DNA of 64,000 nt from Geosiphon pyriformis. Its lineage: Eukaryota; Glomeromycota; Glomeromycetes; Archaeosporales; Geosiphonaceae. The DNA is taken from positions 1-64,000 of the forward strand of contig JAAOMT010000699.1 of assembly GCA_016748015.1 (NCBI GenBank). Reading direction: 5' to 3'. Below, in pieces: positions 34,023 to 45,206 of this stretch; position 1 is the stretch's first letter, and each line of letters opens with the position of its first letter. The notes under the pieces were generated by a model that was given only the letters and a program-made list of their open reading frames with translations, was not told the DNA's origin and searched no databases. The translations under genes were made by a program, and so were the position numbers.

Positions 34023-34189
34023 AACTACTATTCTCTTATTGGTCTACTATTTTCTATATCTGTTTTTTTTATGAGTAACACCACACATACTGAGTCTTTT
34101 TTGATTAGAAATAATTATTTAGAAGCTAATAATTCAGCTTAATTTAATTTGGTAAATTCCATCAGTTTTTTGTCATATACTAATTAATT

Positions 34190-34941
34190 GAATTTTAATC
34201 AACTTAATTTTACCAAATTCAGATATTGCAGTAACAATTATTTTTTTAGGTGTATTTATGGGAATTTTTTTGATTACTATAACTCAATCTGAACATATTT
34301 TTTGTTTTTTGAGATTGGTATTTATAATAATTCTCTTTTCTCTAGCCAATAACATGGCTTTTTTCATGCTTTTCTTTAAAGTAAACATCAATTAGATGAT
34401 TTTTTCAAATTTTAAAAAAGTAGTGGTCTTCCAAAACTATTAATAGAAGAAAAAAATTTTCTAATGAGTTAAGTCTTCACCATTGCTGATTTTTTTTTAT
34501 AGCTAAAAGATTAATGTTCAATGTGAAGAATTTTTTAACTGCCACTTCAATCTGATTTTTGACTATCTTTGGATCAATCCATCTTTTGTTAAGAGAGATA
34601 GGTATGCAAAAAGAGAAAGAGACCTCATCTTTATCATTTATATCAAAGACTAGAGAATCAATCATAATACTAGTATTGATTTTTTTCGCTTTAGGTGTAT
34701 TCATCTTAGAATTTGACTGAACTTCATTCTTACTACTAGTATTATTATTAGTATTCATGTCTGCAAATTGGTCAGCAACTCTTTCTGAACTTTTAAAACT
34801 TAAATCTGCTTTATTATTAAAATGCTTGATATTGTCAAGTAACAATTTTTGCTTTTGAGCCAAGCTTTTATTAACAAAACCTGAAGCTGTGACTCTGGCC
34901 ACCTTTTTTTTAGCACCAAAACCATTCATAATGGCAGTCAA
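34190..34941 (-). pseudogene. LINE ORF1 relic of a second lineage
   Basis: The minus strand from 34941 reads MTAIMNGFGAKKKVARVTAS, then KSLAQKQKLLLDNIKHFNNK and KKINTSIMIDSLVFDINDKD, up to RWIDPKIVKNQIEVAVKKFF, open for 154 codons. Past a stop it continues in broken frames to an RRM-like segment (VIVIKKIPINTPKKIIVTAI, then EFGKIKLIKIQLI) that aligns with the ORF1 RRM region at about 21360-21450. It is a 5' LINE fragment without ORF2. Confidence 0.65.
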
Positions 34942-35875
34942 TTTAACAACAAATGGGTTTGGTATTTGAGAAATAGTGAAAATACAACAATAAAAACAAA
35001 AAAACTTCTTTCAAAATTCTGAACTCTTTTTTGGAAATTTGAGATAAAAAAAAAAGTTTAGTATTTAAAACTTAAAAAAAAAATGTATAAAAAAAATAAT
35101 TAACTGCTTATTATAAAGCTATAAAAAAAAAATTGGCTTAGTATAAAATTAATATTTTTTTCAATTTATAGAAAGCTATATATATAATTAAATTACATAA
35201 AATTTATATACTATATTAAGATTATTTTAAGTACATTAATTATTTATATATATTAAATTAATCAATTTAATTATAAGTTTACTCAGTATATTATTTTTTT
35301 AGGAACTAATAATTTAAATAATTAGATTTAAAACTATAATTATATATTATTAATATTAATTGTAATTATAATTAATACAATTAAATATAAATCAATTAAT
35401 TATATTTTTTGGTAATTATTTTTGAATAATAATTGCAAATCTGAAATGTTAAATTGCATAAATATAAGTGTATAAAAATTTTGGAATATAATAAAGCCTG
35501 TTATTATCAGATTATATATATTAATTTTTAATTTTTATTGGTATTTTTTAATTTGTCAAGATTTTTTTGTATTCAATTTAGTTAAATATTAAGCTAATTG
35601 CTAATCTTTTATTTTTTATTTGTTAACTGATTTTATTAATTAAATGTAATAATATAGACTTTTTTTACATAATTTTAATAGTAATTTTTATAGTATGTAT
35701 TATAATTTTTATATTAAAAAACTGTAAAAATTTTTGGTAATAATATTAATCTGTTTCTGTTAAATTTAATGTAACTACAATTGCTATATAGTTGAATAAT
35801 TTTGTTAAAAATAATAGTATACTAATTGCTATTATATATAAGATGTTTTTTAGAATAGATTTTTTTTTATAATTT
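34942..35875. other. AT-rich desert
   Basis: Almost pure A+T. It may be the eroded body of the LINE copy whose tail follows at 35876, but no protein similarity survives. Confidence 0.5.
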
Positions 35876-36010
35876 TAATATAATATTGCTTTAATTGGTT
35901 TGAATAACTGGTTATATATAGAAAATACATAATTTATGTTTAGTTTAAATTACTTAATTTAATATATTATATTAAGTTATATTTAAGTTTTACTTATTAA
36001 AATAAAATAA
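35876..36010 (+). repeat. LINE-family 3' tail (copy D), most decayed
   Basis: It reads TTAATTGGTTTGAATAACTG and then GTTTAGTTTAAATTA, which match copy A at nearly every position if C has become T and G has become A. It ends in an A-rich stretch with AAATA units. Confidence 0.75.
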
Positions 36011-36625
36011 AATAAAAATATTAATTAATAATAATATTAATTAATTAAAAATACATAATTTGTTTTGTTTTTTAATAAGCAATAATTAATTAAAAATAAT
36101 TATATTAAATAATATGGTTAAATATTAATTTATATTTATTTTAATAAATATAAATTAATACTAATATTTAAAATAAAAAAATATTATTGTTTACAGTTAA
36201 ATTAAAACTAATTAATTTTATTGGAATTAATAAACCAAACTGATAAAAACTTGTTAAAATAAAAGCTTTGATGCAAACTTATTATTAAAAAGTTTAAAAC
36301 TTTTTTTAATAATAAAAACAACAATGTTTTATTTAATTATCTTTAATATTTAGAAAACTTTTTTAGTTGTTATTTTTTAATTATATTAGGAAAAATGGTA
36401 ATTAATAATTTGGAAATAATATTTTATTATTAATTAGCAAAATTTAAAATTAATAAATAGGTTTATATTAATCAAAAATAAAACAATATTTTTAATATAA
36501 ATGTTTTCTAGAATATTCTGATTTATCAAATTCTATTATTCTTTTTTGTTCAATTTCGAACTCGTCTTCTTACAGAAGTCCAGTCCCTAATTTTTTTTCC
36601 GCCGTCTTTTATTATAATTTTAATC
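36011..36625. other. AT-rich desert plus Msp1 promoter
   Basis: A+T sequence up to about 36520. The last 100 bp before the ATG at 36626 have normal composition (CTCGTCTTCTTACAGAAGTC) and must contain the promoter and leader. Confidence 0.5.
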
Positions 36626-38476
36626 ATGGCCCCTCCATCTACCAAGAAGTACGTTGCAGATGGTAAGCAGTAGAGCCTTTAATAATTTTGCCGTCAACGC
36701 AAAAAATTCACTTATTTTCCCTCTAGTTGTTCTATTCGCTATATCTCAGGTGGCACTCTATTTTGCCGTTAAATTCATACTCGGTTCTCTTGATCCAATG
36801 AAAGATAAAAAAAAAGAAGCGAAAGCTAAAAGCAATGAAGTCTTGGGGAAATTAGGGGTAAATTACTTTTTTTCAATTTCTTGAAATGACAACTTAACAT
36901 TTTTTTCTGGTAGATCAAAGATATGAAGTTAAACGAGTATGAAGAAATAATTTTATCCGAGGTTATATTTGCAGAGGACATTTCAGTAGATTTCAAACGT
37001 AATTATTGGGAATCTCTTGTTTCCATGTTGCATCAAATCAATCCCACTTTTAATGAGCGATAATTTTTTTTTCTCTCCCAAATCTTAAATTTAAGAGGTT
37101 GGAGGTATGAAAGCTCTTATTTTAAGTTTATGTGATCAAAGTCTAAAGGCAATTCTAAATTTTGTTTTCTTTATTTGACAAGGTCTTGATTCTATAATTC
37201 AAAATCTTCGGGAATCGGTTATATATCCATTAAGTTATCCCCAACTGTTTAAATCCACTTCTGGTTTACTTGGTGTACCTAAAGGAGTTTTGCTGTATGG
37301 ACCTCCAGGTCAGTATTTTAACTTTATAACTTCTCGCGTAAATTTGCTGTTATTGAATCAACTGACATTTTAATCAAAAAATTTCTCAGGTTGTGGAAAA
37401 ACCATGTTGGCGAAAGCACTTGCTCGTGAATCTGGAGCAACATTCATTAACCTTCATGTTTCTACTCTCACCGATAAATGGTTTGGTGAATCCAATAAGC
37501 TCGTTGCGGGCGTATTTTCAGTTGCCAAAAAGTTACAGCCATGCATTATTTTCATTGATGAGATTGACGCTTTCCTACGCGAAAGAAGAAGCAGTGATCA
37601 CGAGGTTACTGGAATGATGAAGGCCGAATTCATGAGGCGAGTATCTTATAAACTTCAATTCGAGTTAATATTATTATAGATGCAAACGATTCCCATTTAT
37701 TTATATTTATAGCTTATGGGATGGACTTACCACCGATGAAAATACTCGAATTGTTGTAAGTACAATTTTTCTACAATATTTTTACTTTAGTAACAACATA
37801 TAACTCCTCCTGAGATTTGGGCTTTTTATTCTATTAGGTTTTAGGAGCGACCAATAGGCCTAATGATATTGGTAGCTATTTTAATCAATATATTGTTTCA
37901 GCTATAAATTTTTTTATCGTATCTTGGCGGTCATCAATCTTTTAAATAGATTACGCAATTCTCCGTCGAATGCCAAAACGATTCGCAGTACGACTTCCGG
38001 ATGAAGAACAGAGGAAAAATATATTAGAAATAGTGAGTTGATAATGCTTGGAGATATTTCCTGACTCATGTTAACTTATATACTTACTATCAGATGCTTA
38101 ACGATCAAAGTTTGGATCCCGAATTCGATTACGACCAACTCGTAGCAAAAACTGCCAATTTCTCTGGAAGTGATTTGAAAGAGGCCTGTCGGAATGCTGC
38201 AATGATACCTGTTCGTGAATATATGCGTAGTCATGCAGCACCGGATGGTGAATTAAATAACATAGATCCAGAGGTAAAATATTTTACTTTGAGCTTTTTC
38301 CTAGGTAAAATCAATTTGAGATATAAATGTGCACCACACACACGTCACAGAGCCTAAAAATCCGGCCGATAAGTATGAAGGATTTTTTTGTGCAAGACAC
38401 GGTTATCTCGTCAAATTCAACTGCCCCCGCACCTGCGGGTAATGAAGAGATATTAGAGCAAGAACAATTAGATTGA
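36626..38476 (+). CDS. Msp1/ATAD1-type AAA ATPase of the mitochondrial outer membrane
   Basis: Msp1 extracts mislocalised tail-anchored proteins from the mitochondrial outer membrane and peroxisomes. The first exon gives [12 protein letters not shown]. After an intron, a membrane segment [19 protein letters not shown] anchors the N-terminus. The AAA domain follows across short exons: VLLYGPPG plus [16 protein letters not shown] (Walker A, about 37290-37440), [18 protein letters not shown] (Walker B, about 37540), [10 protein letters not shown] (sensor 1, about 37840), [20 protein letters not shown] (arginine finger region, about 37950) and [21 protein letters not shown] (sensor 2). The end is read as [12 protein letters not shown] to [10 protein letters not shown] with TGA at 38474-38476. 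Domain order and overall size suit the family. Confidence 0.93.
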
Positions 38477-38878
38477 CCAATTGAATGGATTGAATATTTT
38501 ATTGATGGGGAAGATTAAAGAAGAAATGTACTTTATTATCTAAGTTGACGAAATACTTAGCGGTAAGTGTTTTCCCTCAATTACAGCTAATCCTTGTATT
38601 TTATTTTAGAATTGAATATTGAGAGGATAAAACCGAGTTGGTCAGATTGTTTTCTAGCGATAGAAATTTCTCAAACTATTTTTATTCGTGCTTGAATTTT
38701 TTGAAAATCTAACAAGAAATTGAAAAAAAGATTGAAAAAGCGAAAGGATCATATACTCGATTAGGTATTATTTATTCCTCCCTGATATACAAAACTTTTT
38801 TTTATAATATTCTTGGTTATTTACTTCTTTGCCATGATCATGATATGAACACTTTCCTTTAGATTCTATGGGTAAAAC

Positions 38879-40202
38879 CTAAATAAATTCCAATTTAGCA
38901 CCAGCATTCATAGTACTCAATTTAATATTTCCACTGCCAGGACGCGCAAGGCCCTTGGTTCCAGTTTTAACACTACGACTAAAGTTATCAAATTTTACAT
39001 CGTTCAATTCACTAACACTTGTCGGACCCCAAGAGGTCTCGAGTTGAAATCGTCCCGCATACACTTTTGACTAAGGAGAAAGAATTATTAATGATGGAAC
39101 ACGAATTGAAGATATAAATGAAGATGTTAAAAATTTACCAAAGTTAAAGCCACCGCCCCGTTAGTAGAACCTAATCTAGCATCAATATTTTCGTTTTCTT
39201 TCAAATGGCCTTGAATATTAATCGATCCGTTGGTTGTTTCAGCAAGAAAATTGGTAGAAAATCGATAGAAGCCTTTGATGCTACCATTAACACTTTTAAG
39301 TTCAATATTTGATAGTTGAGATGACGATGTGATACTGGAATCGATACCGCCGTTAGAAGTCTCTGCAATAAAATTTGCCAATGGTTGATATGTCCCAGTA
39401 ATACTCCCATTGGTAGATTGCAAAATAACATTTGTAGACTTCAGAAGCTATTGATATGAATTCGAACAAATATTAAATTTTCAATTATGTATTACATCTA
39501 ACCCAATAAAAACGCCATTTTAAAACAGAGATAATAACCCTTGAATCAATACTCCCATTTGTAGTTTGAATGTTATATCGATCAAAGAACAAAGTAGGCA
39601 AGGCAAGTGCTTCAACGCTTGTATTTGTAGCAACAACGGTAAAGCTCTCAAGACTTTTGAGACTGTGTGGAAAAATCACTTCGGTTTCATGTTTGACCTT
39701 GGCATAGTGTATAGGGCCCTACGTCACGAACAGCAGGATTAGAATTTTTATTTTTGGGAAATAAAAAGTATGTCAGATAAAATTTAGTTTTTACTTCGAT
39801 TAAGAGGGTCAATTGGTTCTCGGAATATGTAGGCGTGATTTTAACTTTGATGTGGTCGTCTGTGACATAGATTTTATTTATTATTTGGCAAAGAGTTGTG
39901 TCCGGATTGTTCGCTCGTAACAAAGTGATTGTGCCATGCTATTCAAACATAAAACATCCAATTTTTAGAAACCACTCTTTTAAATGCTTTATGATATACT
40001 CAAAACTATCGAGATGACATTCAGACAGACACCGGGTTCGCTTCTGTTGGAATCACCATACCAAATGTCCTGTAACTTTGATAGATATATTGTTATATTT
40101 TTCCGGGTCAAATTCAATTTTGTCATTTTCTACGTCCATGTGTTTGAGTTCACACATTCCTACACCTTTGACAAGATTCTTAACGTTCTGAATAAAACTC
40201 AT
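38879..40202 (-). CDS. Adhesin-like repeat protein (DUF4097-type beta-helix), multi-exon
   Basis: A probable start is ATG 40202-40200 (MSFIQNVKNLVKGVGMCELK). The exon leading to SIKVTGHL is joined to HGTITLLRANNPDTTLCQII across an intron. Later exons contain a recurring motif: TTNGSIDSRV, QSTNGSITGTYQPL, ETSNGGIDSSI, KSVNGSIKGFY, ETTNGSINIQGHL and LGSTNGAVALTL. Each (S/T)xNGxI unit probably forms one rung of a beta-helix, as in DUF4097 / putative auto-transporter-adhesin head domains, best known from bacteria. The last exon (38879-39064) reads MYAGRFQLETSWGPTSVSEL to NAGAKLEFI. No signal peptide or membrane segment was seen. It is convergent with Msp1, 400 bp away. Cellular function is unknown. 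Confidence 0.72.
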
Positions 40203-40460
40203 AACAAAAGCTTACAATAACAGGTTAATTATGGAATTTTTAAAAGCAACACTTGATACTTATCCTTTGGATTTTTATAGTTTTACTGGGAAATTTCTAT
40301 TTTTGTAGCAGGGATAGCGTCATATTGGCGAATTTTGTAGAATGATATCAATGATGATGTCATTTGTAATTATTACTAATAATATAACGCTTTTGATTGT
40401 AATTATTTCGTCATCATATTTTTTACCATTCAATGTTTTAAATAGAATAATTAATTACAA
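40203..40460. other. Upstream flank of the adhesin-like gene
   Basis: AT-rich intergenic DNA; must contain the promoter of the minus-strand gene. No motif recognised. Confidence 0.35.
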
Positions 40461-40697
40461 AAAAAGTGTGGTCAGATAGGATGGGAGAACGGATTGTGTC
40501 TTTGACACGAGTCCGGGAGCCGGGTCTCTGCCAAGTGAATTTACTTTTTTCAGGACATCTGAGTTTTTTGCTATGGTAAGAGAACAAGTGGCTGGAATTA
40601 CTTCTTGTGCATAGTGTTGCCTTGATCAGCTCGGGTAGCTGGTTGCGTCTATTATAGCGACAGGACTTACTGTGTGGTGCAAAAATAAAAATAAATT
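40461..40697 (+). mobile_element. Candidate SINE with Pol III-like boxes and LINE-type tail
   Basis: A GC-rich unit of about 235 bp stands out from its flanks. TGGTCAGATAGG (40469-40480) resembles a tRNA A box and GACACGAGTCC (40504-40514) a B box, spaced a little closer than in tRNAs. Its 3' part, TTGATCAGCTCGGGTAGCTG (about 40620-40640), matches the core of the LINE 3' tail (TTGATTGGTCCGAGTGGCTG). It ends in an A-rich AAAAATAAAAATAAA tail. No clear target-site duplication was found. Confidence 0.45.
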
Positions 40698-40704
40698 AAC
40701 AATT

Positions 40705-41190
40705 CATTGCTGTAAGTTTAATGTTCTTCATGGGGACAATTTCTCTGTTTTGAATTCAATTATCTGTTTTTGCTGTGGGATCCATTATGGAGGATATTTT
40801 GAAGAAAAACCATAAATTGTGGCTAGTTTTGCAAAATATGTGATTCAGTAAATTAACATCGATTAAAGAATAGTTTGTTGAAAATCAAAATGTGTGGCCA
40901 TTTTATCAAGTTTTTTGGAAGCATTTACAATGGTCAAATTAACAGATTTTGGGCTTTTGAATGAATATGATGTGCATAATAAGTTAGATCAAAATGAGAT
41001 TTTTTCTTTATTGCTTTAAAGAATTTTTTATGATTTTTTTTTATGTGAAATAAAAAGACATGAGCATTTGTGTGGTTATTAAATTAATATCAAGTTTGTA
41101 GCCAAGTTTAATAAGATAAAAAACCAAACTGAATTGATTTTTTTTTAACAATTAGTGTTTTTGTAAATAACACAATTTGAATTAGAAGCT
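40705..41190 (+). pseudogene. LINE reverse transcriptase relic
   Basis: Broken frames read FNVLHGDNFSVL, then KLWLVLQ-like sequence, FIKFFGSIYNGQ-like sequence, LTDFGLLNEYDVHNKLDQNE and RIFYDFFLCEIKRHEHLCGY. These align in order with 24340-24760 of the full LINE. Many stops and small deletions are present. It lies directly after the SINE-like unit, which may have inserted into it. Confidence 0.8.
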
Positions 41191-41517
41191 TCGGAGTATC
41201 TTCCCATCCTTCTCTTTTTACGCTGAGCAATCAATTTTTCTCTCGTATAATGGACACACAACTGTATAATTCTCACTACAATCCAATATGTATCTCTCCC
41301 ATTCTCATCGTATACATCACTCGCAAAATATGACGATTATAACACCCTTGAAGAAATGGTTCGAGAATCCAATCTGGACTAAAATTGAATCCAGTTATTC
41401 TAGAGTATAAAGTTATTAAATCAAATAGGTCTAAATCCTTAAATTCGATATAATCACATAATCTCGAAAAACACTATAAATTACTTAATAGTTAAATATG
41501 GTCTATACAGATAAATG

Positions 41518-41878
41518 CCAGTAATTCGTAATGGAGAAACACCATCTGATTGGAAAACTATAGAAACAATAATCACCTGATTGATAGTATGAAACGGTAC
41601 ATTGTTGCTAGAAAGATGAAATATTTATGGGAAGGTGATCTTGGTCATGGTGTTGAAGTGAATATAGCAATATGTTATAGCTGTGATTAATTTGTTTATG
41701 TCGATAAAAGAGTAGGATATGAATTATATCACAATTATAAGATAGAGGAACATTGGCATACAAATTGTACCGGAAATAGATATTGTGATGTAAGTTTCAA
41801 AGAGTATATGGCGCTTAAACAAAAACCAGAAGCCGAACAAACTTCATTTTTAAATTACACACACATACATACTTTATA
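41518..41878 (+). pseudogene. Pseudogene of an unrecognised Cys/His-containing protein
   Basis: The reading begins MPVIRNGETPSDWKTIETI, shifts frame near 41570 and continues MKRYIVARKMKYLWEGDLGH, ICYSCD, stop, FVYVDKRVGYELYHNYKIEE, HWHTNCTGNRYCDV. The internal TAA (at about 41690) sits where Gln is plausible, a single C-to-T change. The spacing CxxC...HxxC suggests a small zinc-binding domain. I do not recognise the family. Codon choice is closer to host genes than to the LINEs. Confidence 0.5.
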
Positions 41879-42025
41879 AAATCTTTATTTCATGTTCTCT
41901 ATATAAGGTGCTGATAGAGTTTCATTTGTGAGGTAATTATTATTGCATTACTCTATTTTTTTCTTGCTCGTTTAGACTGTTTCACTGGCTGAATTACTTG
42001 CAAAAAGAAATTGGGCTATACGATC

Positions 42026-42283
42026 TTAAATTAGTAGTTTCCATTTTGTTGCTGCCAAGGTAGCAAATTGTATCCATCGATTAACAATTGGTGATTCAGG
42101 AGCACCAGATTTCAGCATTATCGCTATATAATGATTATTGTTAACAAAAGCCATTGCAAGAGCTTTATTTCGGTTCAATGGGTGATGATGCAGAAGGAAG
42201 GTAAGATTTGTTTGTAGTGAGAAAAAGTGTAGTGGTCTTTGGTAGGTGTTTGCTATAACATCTCCTATCAGTGGCATTCTCAT
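42026..42283 (-). pseudogene. Fragment resembling the OTU-like end of a MULE-type transposase protein
   Basis: An 85-codon open frame includes GDVIANTYQRPLHFFS, NLTFLLHHHPLNRNKALAM and FVNNNHYIAIMLKSGAPESP, then NRWIQFATLAATKW. The NHYIAIMLK...PP/SP pattern resembles OTU-like cysteine-protease segments fused to MULE-family transposases. It has no complete domain and no upstream transposase, so it is likely a fragment. An unrelated host gene fragment is also possible. Confidence 0.4.
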
Positions 42284-42798
42284 CCAGTATTTAAACGTGC
42301 ACCCAAGAAATCTCTCTCATAATCACTTCATAATCATCATTGACTAGAAATAATGATTGGTAGAATTGCTTCCTTTTATTTAATTCTTTCCACAATTCTT
42401 TTTTTACTTTTGGTTATTTGCTTTCATTCCTTCCTAAACACAATTGTCATCGTCATTCACATTTATTATCTCTTTTATATATTTATTTCTTTTTTTTGAA
42501 TAATAAAATAAAATAAAATTTTTGTAATTGAAAAAATATTAAAAATATTGATAAATTATATATAAAATAATAAATAGTAATAATTTAGTTTTTTTATTAA
42601 TAATAAAATTTTTAATGAATTAATAACTTTTTAAAAGTCATAAAATTTTATTATTCAGTTTAATATTAATAAAACCATTATATAATTAATTAATATAATT
42701 ATTAAAAGCAATAATTTAATTGTAATTATAAATAAAATATTTGTTTTAAATATGTTGTTTAAAAATTACAAATTTAATTAAAAGTTTTATTATTAAAC
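42284..42798. other. AT-rich desert
   Basis: Low-complexity A+T sequence; no gene seen. Confidence 0.5.
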
Positions 42799-42811
42799 AT
42801 AAAAAAATGTT

Positions 42812-43950
42812 TGTCTGAATTTTCAGAATTGGTGGTGAGTTAAACACTAACACATTACAAAGATTATTCATAGTAAAAATTTACATGTTAAATAGCACAA
42901 GGTGAAGAGTTACTCAAGAGTTCTGGACAATAAACAAGCTGATGTTCTTACTAATACTGCATTTGTCTCTAATTGGTATCTCTCTCTCTGTAAAAAAAAG
43001 TGTTACATTTTGGTGGACAGTAGTGTGGTTTCTGGTAATTTTAGACATTTTGTTTGTAAGATTTTTTGGTCTGTTTACCATGCATATTGGAAAGTTGGTT
43101 CTGGTTTTAAAGTCCTGTCTAATAGTTTACTCTTAGATATTGACTAGATTAGTTCATTTTCAGTGTGGCATCTTAACTTACACATGGCTGCTGGTTTCAT
43201 TAGTAAACTCTCTGCTAATGTTTGCACTTATTTTATGAAGACTTTATATCATCAGCTGCTCATTGCTATTTAAAAGCATTTATATGACAAATGCTATTTT
43301 AGTGTATTATATTTGTACTGTGATAATATTGAAGTTTCAAACCATGTTTTTTTTTGTGTAATTAATGAATCTATTTATCACTAATTATTAGAGGTTTATA
43401 TGGCTACATGAAAGAAACTTTTTGGTGTTTTTTGTTCTACTTTATGTGTATTTCAGCTGTTATTGTTATGTGCTTCTAATGTTGCAATATGTATGGCTTT
43501 TTATAAAGGCTTTATTTTTAATGGTTGGTGTCAAGAGGCTGTTTTCATCCTTAAGGATTCCAAGATTGCTAGTAGTATGGTTATGAACTTTGTGTAAGAT
43601 TTCTGTTTAGCTTTTAGAAATAAAATTTGGTTGGTCTATACTAAATATTAAGTTTTTATGAAAAAGAATGAGCTGATCCCACATAATGGTTTAGCTTCTA
43701 TTTCAGTTTTTGAAATGTTTTTGGTGCTTTCTTCTGGTATGGTTAAATTGCTCAGTATTATTGAGGCATTCAGTATTTATTTTGGAATGCATAAGTTTTT
43801 TAGTTTGTATAGACACATAGTGTTGTTCTGATCAGCTTGAATGGCTGGTCACGTGTGGAAAAGCATGATTCATACCTAGTTTAGATCATTTATATGATGT
43901 ATTGTACTAGGCAGTATTTAGACCTTACTCATAAAACTAATAAAAAATAA
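42812..43950 (+). mobile_element. 5'-truncated LINE copy (RNase H end, C-terminus and 3' tail) with TSD
   Basis: The insert starts inside ORF2 (TTTCAGAATTGGTGGTGAG, matching the start of the RNase H C-terminal half at about 26177) and runs to a tail and A-rich end. It is flanked by ATAAAAAAATGTT at 42799-42811 and 43951-43963, a perfect 13-bp duplication. Readable peptides include RSLILHMAAGFISKLSANV-type and FWSVYHAYWKVGSGFKVLSN sequence, aligning with 26420-26560 of the full copy. 5' truncation is the common outcome of target-primed reverse transcription. Confidence 0.8.
43819..43950 (+). repeat. LINE-family 3' tail (copy B)
   Basis: It reads GATCAGCTTGAATGGCTG, CATACCTAGTTTAGATCA and TACTAGGCAGTA, intermediate in decay between copy A and copy D. 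Confidence 0.85.
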
Positions 43951-43963
43951 ATAAAAAAATGTT

Positions 43964-44288
43964 AAAAAAAAGTTTTATATTGCAATTAATTCTTTTGGTT
44001 AATTAAGATTTTAATAATTTAATTAAAAAATGTGGTATTAAACTGGATTATTTAAGTTTTAAAAAAACAACACATATAATTTTTGAATATAGTTTTTGGT
44101 TTGACTGGTTAGTATAAAATATGTTAACATATATTCATTTTTTTAGTTATTAAGAATTCTTTATAAAGCAAAAAATTGATTGGCTGTAGATCCCAAGTAT
44201 AAATTAATTCAAAGTTCTCACTAATTTGTCACTTCTTTTTTTTTTTGTGATTCTTTTATAGGTCTTTGACGAATCCATCCATTTAAAT
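43964..44288. promoter_or_regulatory. AT-rich flank and promoter of the uL1 gene
   Basis: The distal part is repeat-like A+T. A pyrimidine-rich stretch (CACTTCTTTTTTTTTTTTG, about 44229-44250) lies 40-60 bp before the ATG, a common arrangement in fungal ribosomal protein promoters. No specific factor site is recognised. Confidence 0.35.
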
Positions 44289-45206
44289 ATGAGGTAAATT
44301 CTTGATCTTCTTTTCAATAAGTATTTTACAAGGTCAGTAACATGGACAAATTCTTAACAGCAAAGTTCAAGTACCAGCCGTGAGAGAGTCTATCAGAACT
44401 GTTTTGACTGAATCAGCAGCTAAACATCGTAAGTTTAGAGAAACAGTTGAACTGCAAATTGGCTTAAAAAACTATGATCCTCAACGAGACAAGCGGTTCA
44501 GTGGGACCGTAAAGTAAGTTTGTTTGATTTTTGACTAAAAATTTTTCAAGGTGCAATTAAAAAATTAAAAAACCATCATCTTTTGTGGAAATTTACAAAT
44601 ATCCGAATTCTTAATAATTTAGCGGGTTTTTCTATATTATTTTTCAGACTTCCCAATCTTCCTCGGCCCAAAATGTCTGTCGCTGTCTTAGGGGACGCTC
44701 ATGACTGTGATCGTGCCAAAGAAGCTGGGCTTGAATTTATGTCTGTGGAAGATCTAAAGAAGCTTAATAAGAATAAAAAACTTATTAAAAAGCTGGCCAA
44801 AAAATACGATGCATTTTTGGCATCTGAATCGTTGATTAAGCAGATTCCCAGGCTCTTGGGTCCTGGTTTGCACAAAGGTACTGTGATGGGAATTTCTGAT
44901 TTCTTTCTTCGAATCATAGCTTTAATTAGATTTTACCATCCAGCCGGTAAATTCCCCACACCGATCACTCATAATGATGACCTGAATGCCAAGGCCGATG
45001 AAATTCGATCCACTATCAAATTTCAACTGAAAAAAGTATTGTGTCTTGACGTGGCAGTTGGACATGTTGAAATGAGTGAGGATGAATTGGTTGCTAATAT
45101 CATGTTGAGTATCAATTTCTTGGTCTCATTGCTCAAAAAAAATTGGCAAAATGTCAAGTGTTTGTATATCAAGTCTACTATGGGCAAGTCAGAGCGCCTT
45201 TACTAA
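44289..45206 (+). CDS. 60S ribosomal protein uL1 (L10a / L1)
   Basis: uL1 forms the L1 stalk of the large ribosomal subunit at the tRNA exit site. Four exons are inferred: 44289-44293 (ATGAG only), 44361-44513, 44648-44877 and 44944-45206, giving 216 aa, the normal length. Spliced sequence reads [78 protein letters not shown] and the C-terminus [18 protein letters not shown]. The first intron falls within codon 2, typical of ribosomal protein genes. All splice sites fit GT-AG and preserve frame. Confidence 0.97.

Noticed and set aside
37393-37617. 74-aa ORF in the Msp1 region
   Set aside because: Alternate frame of the exon with the Walker A motif.
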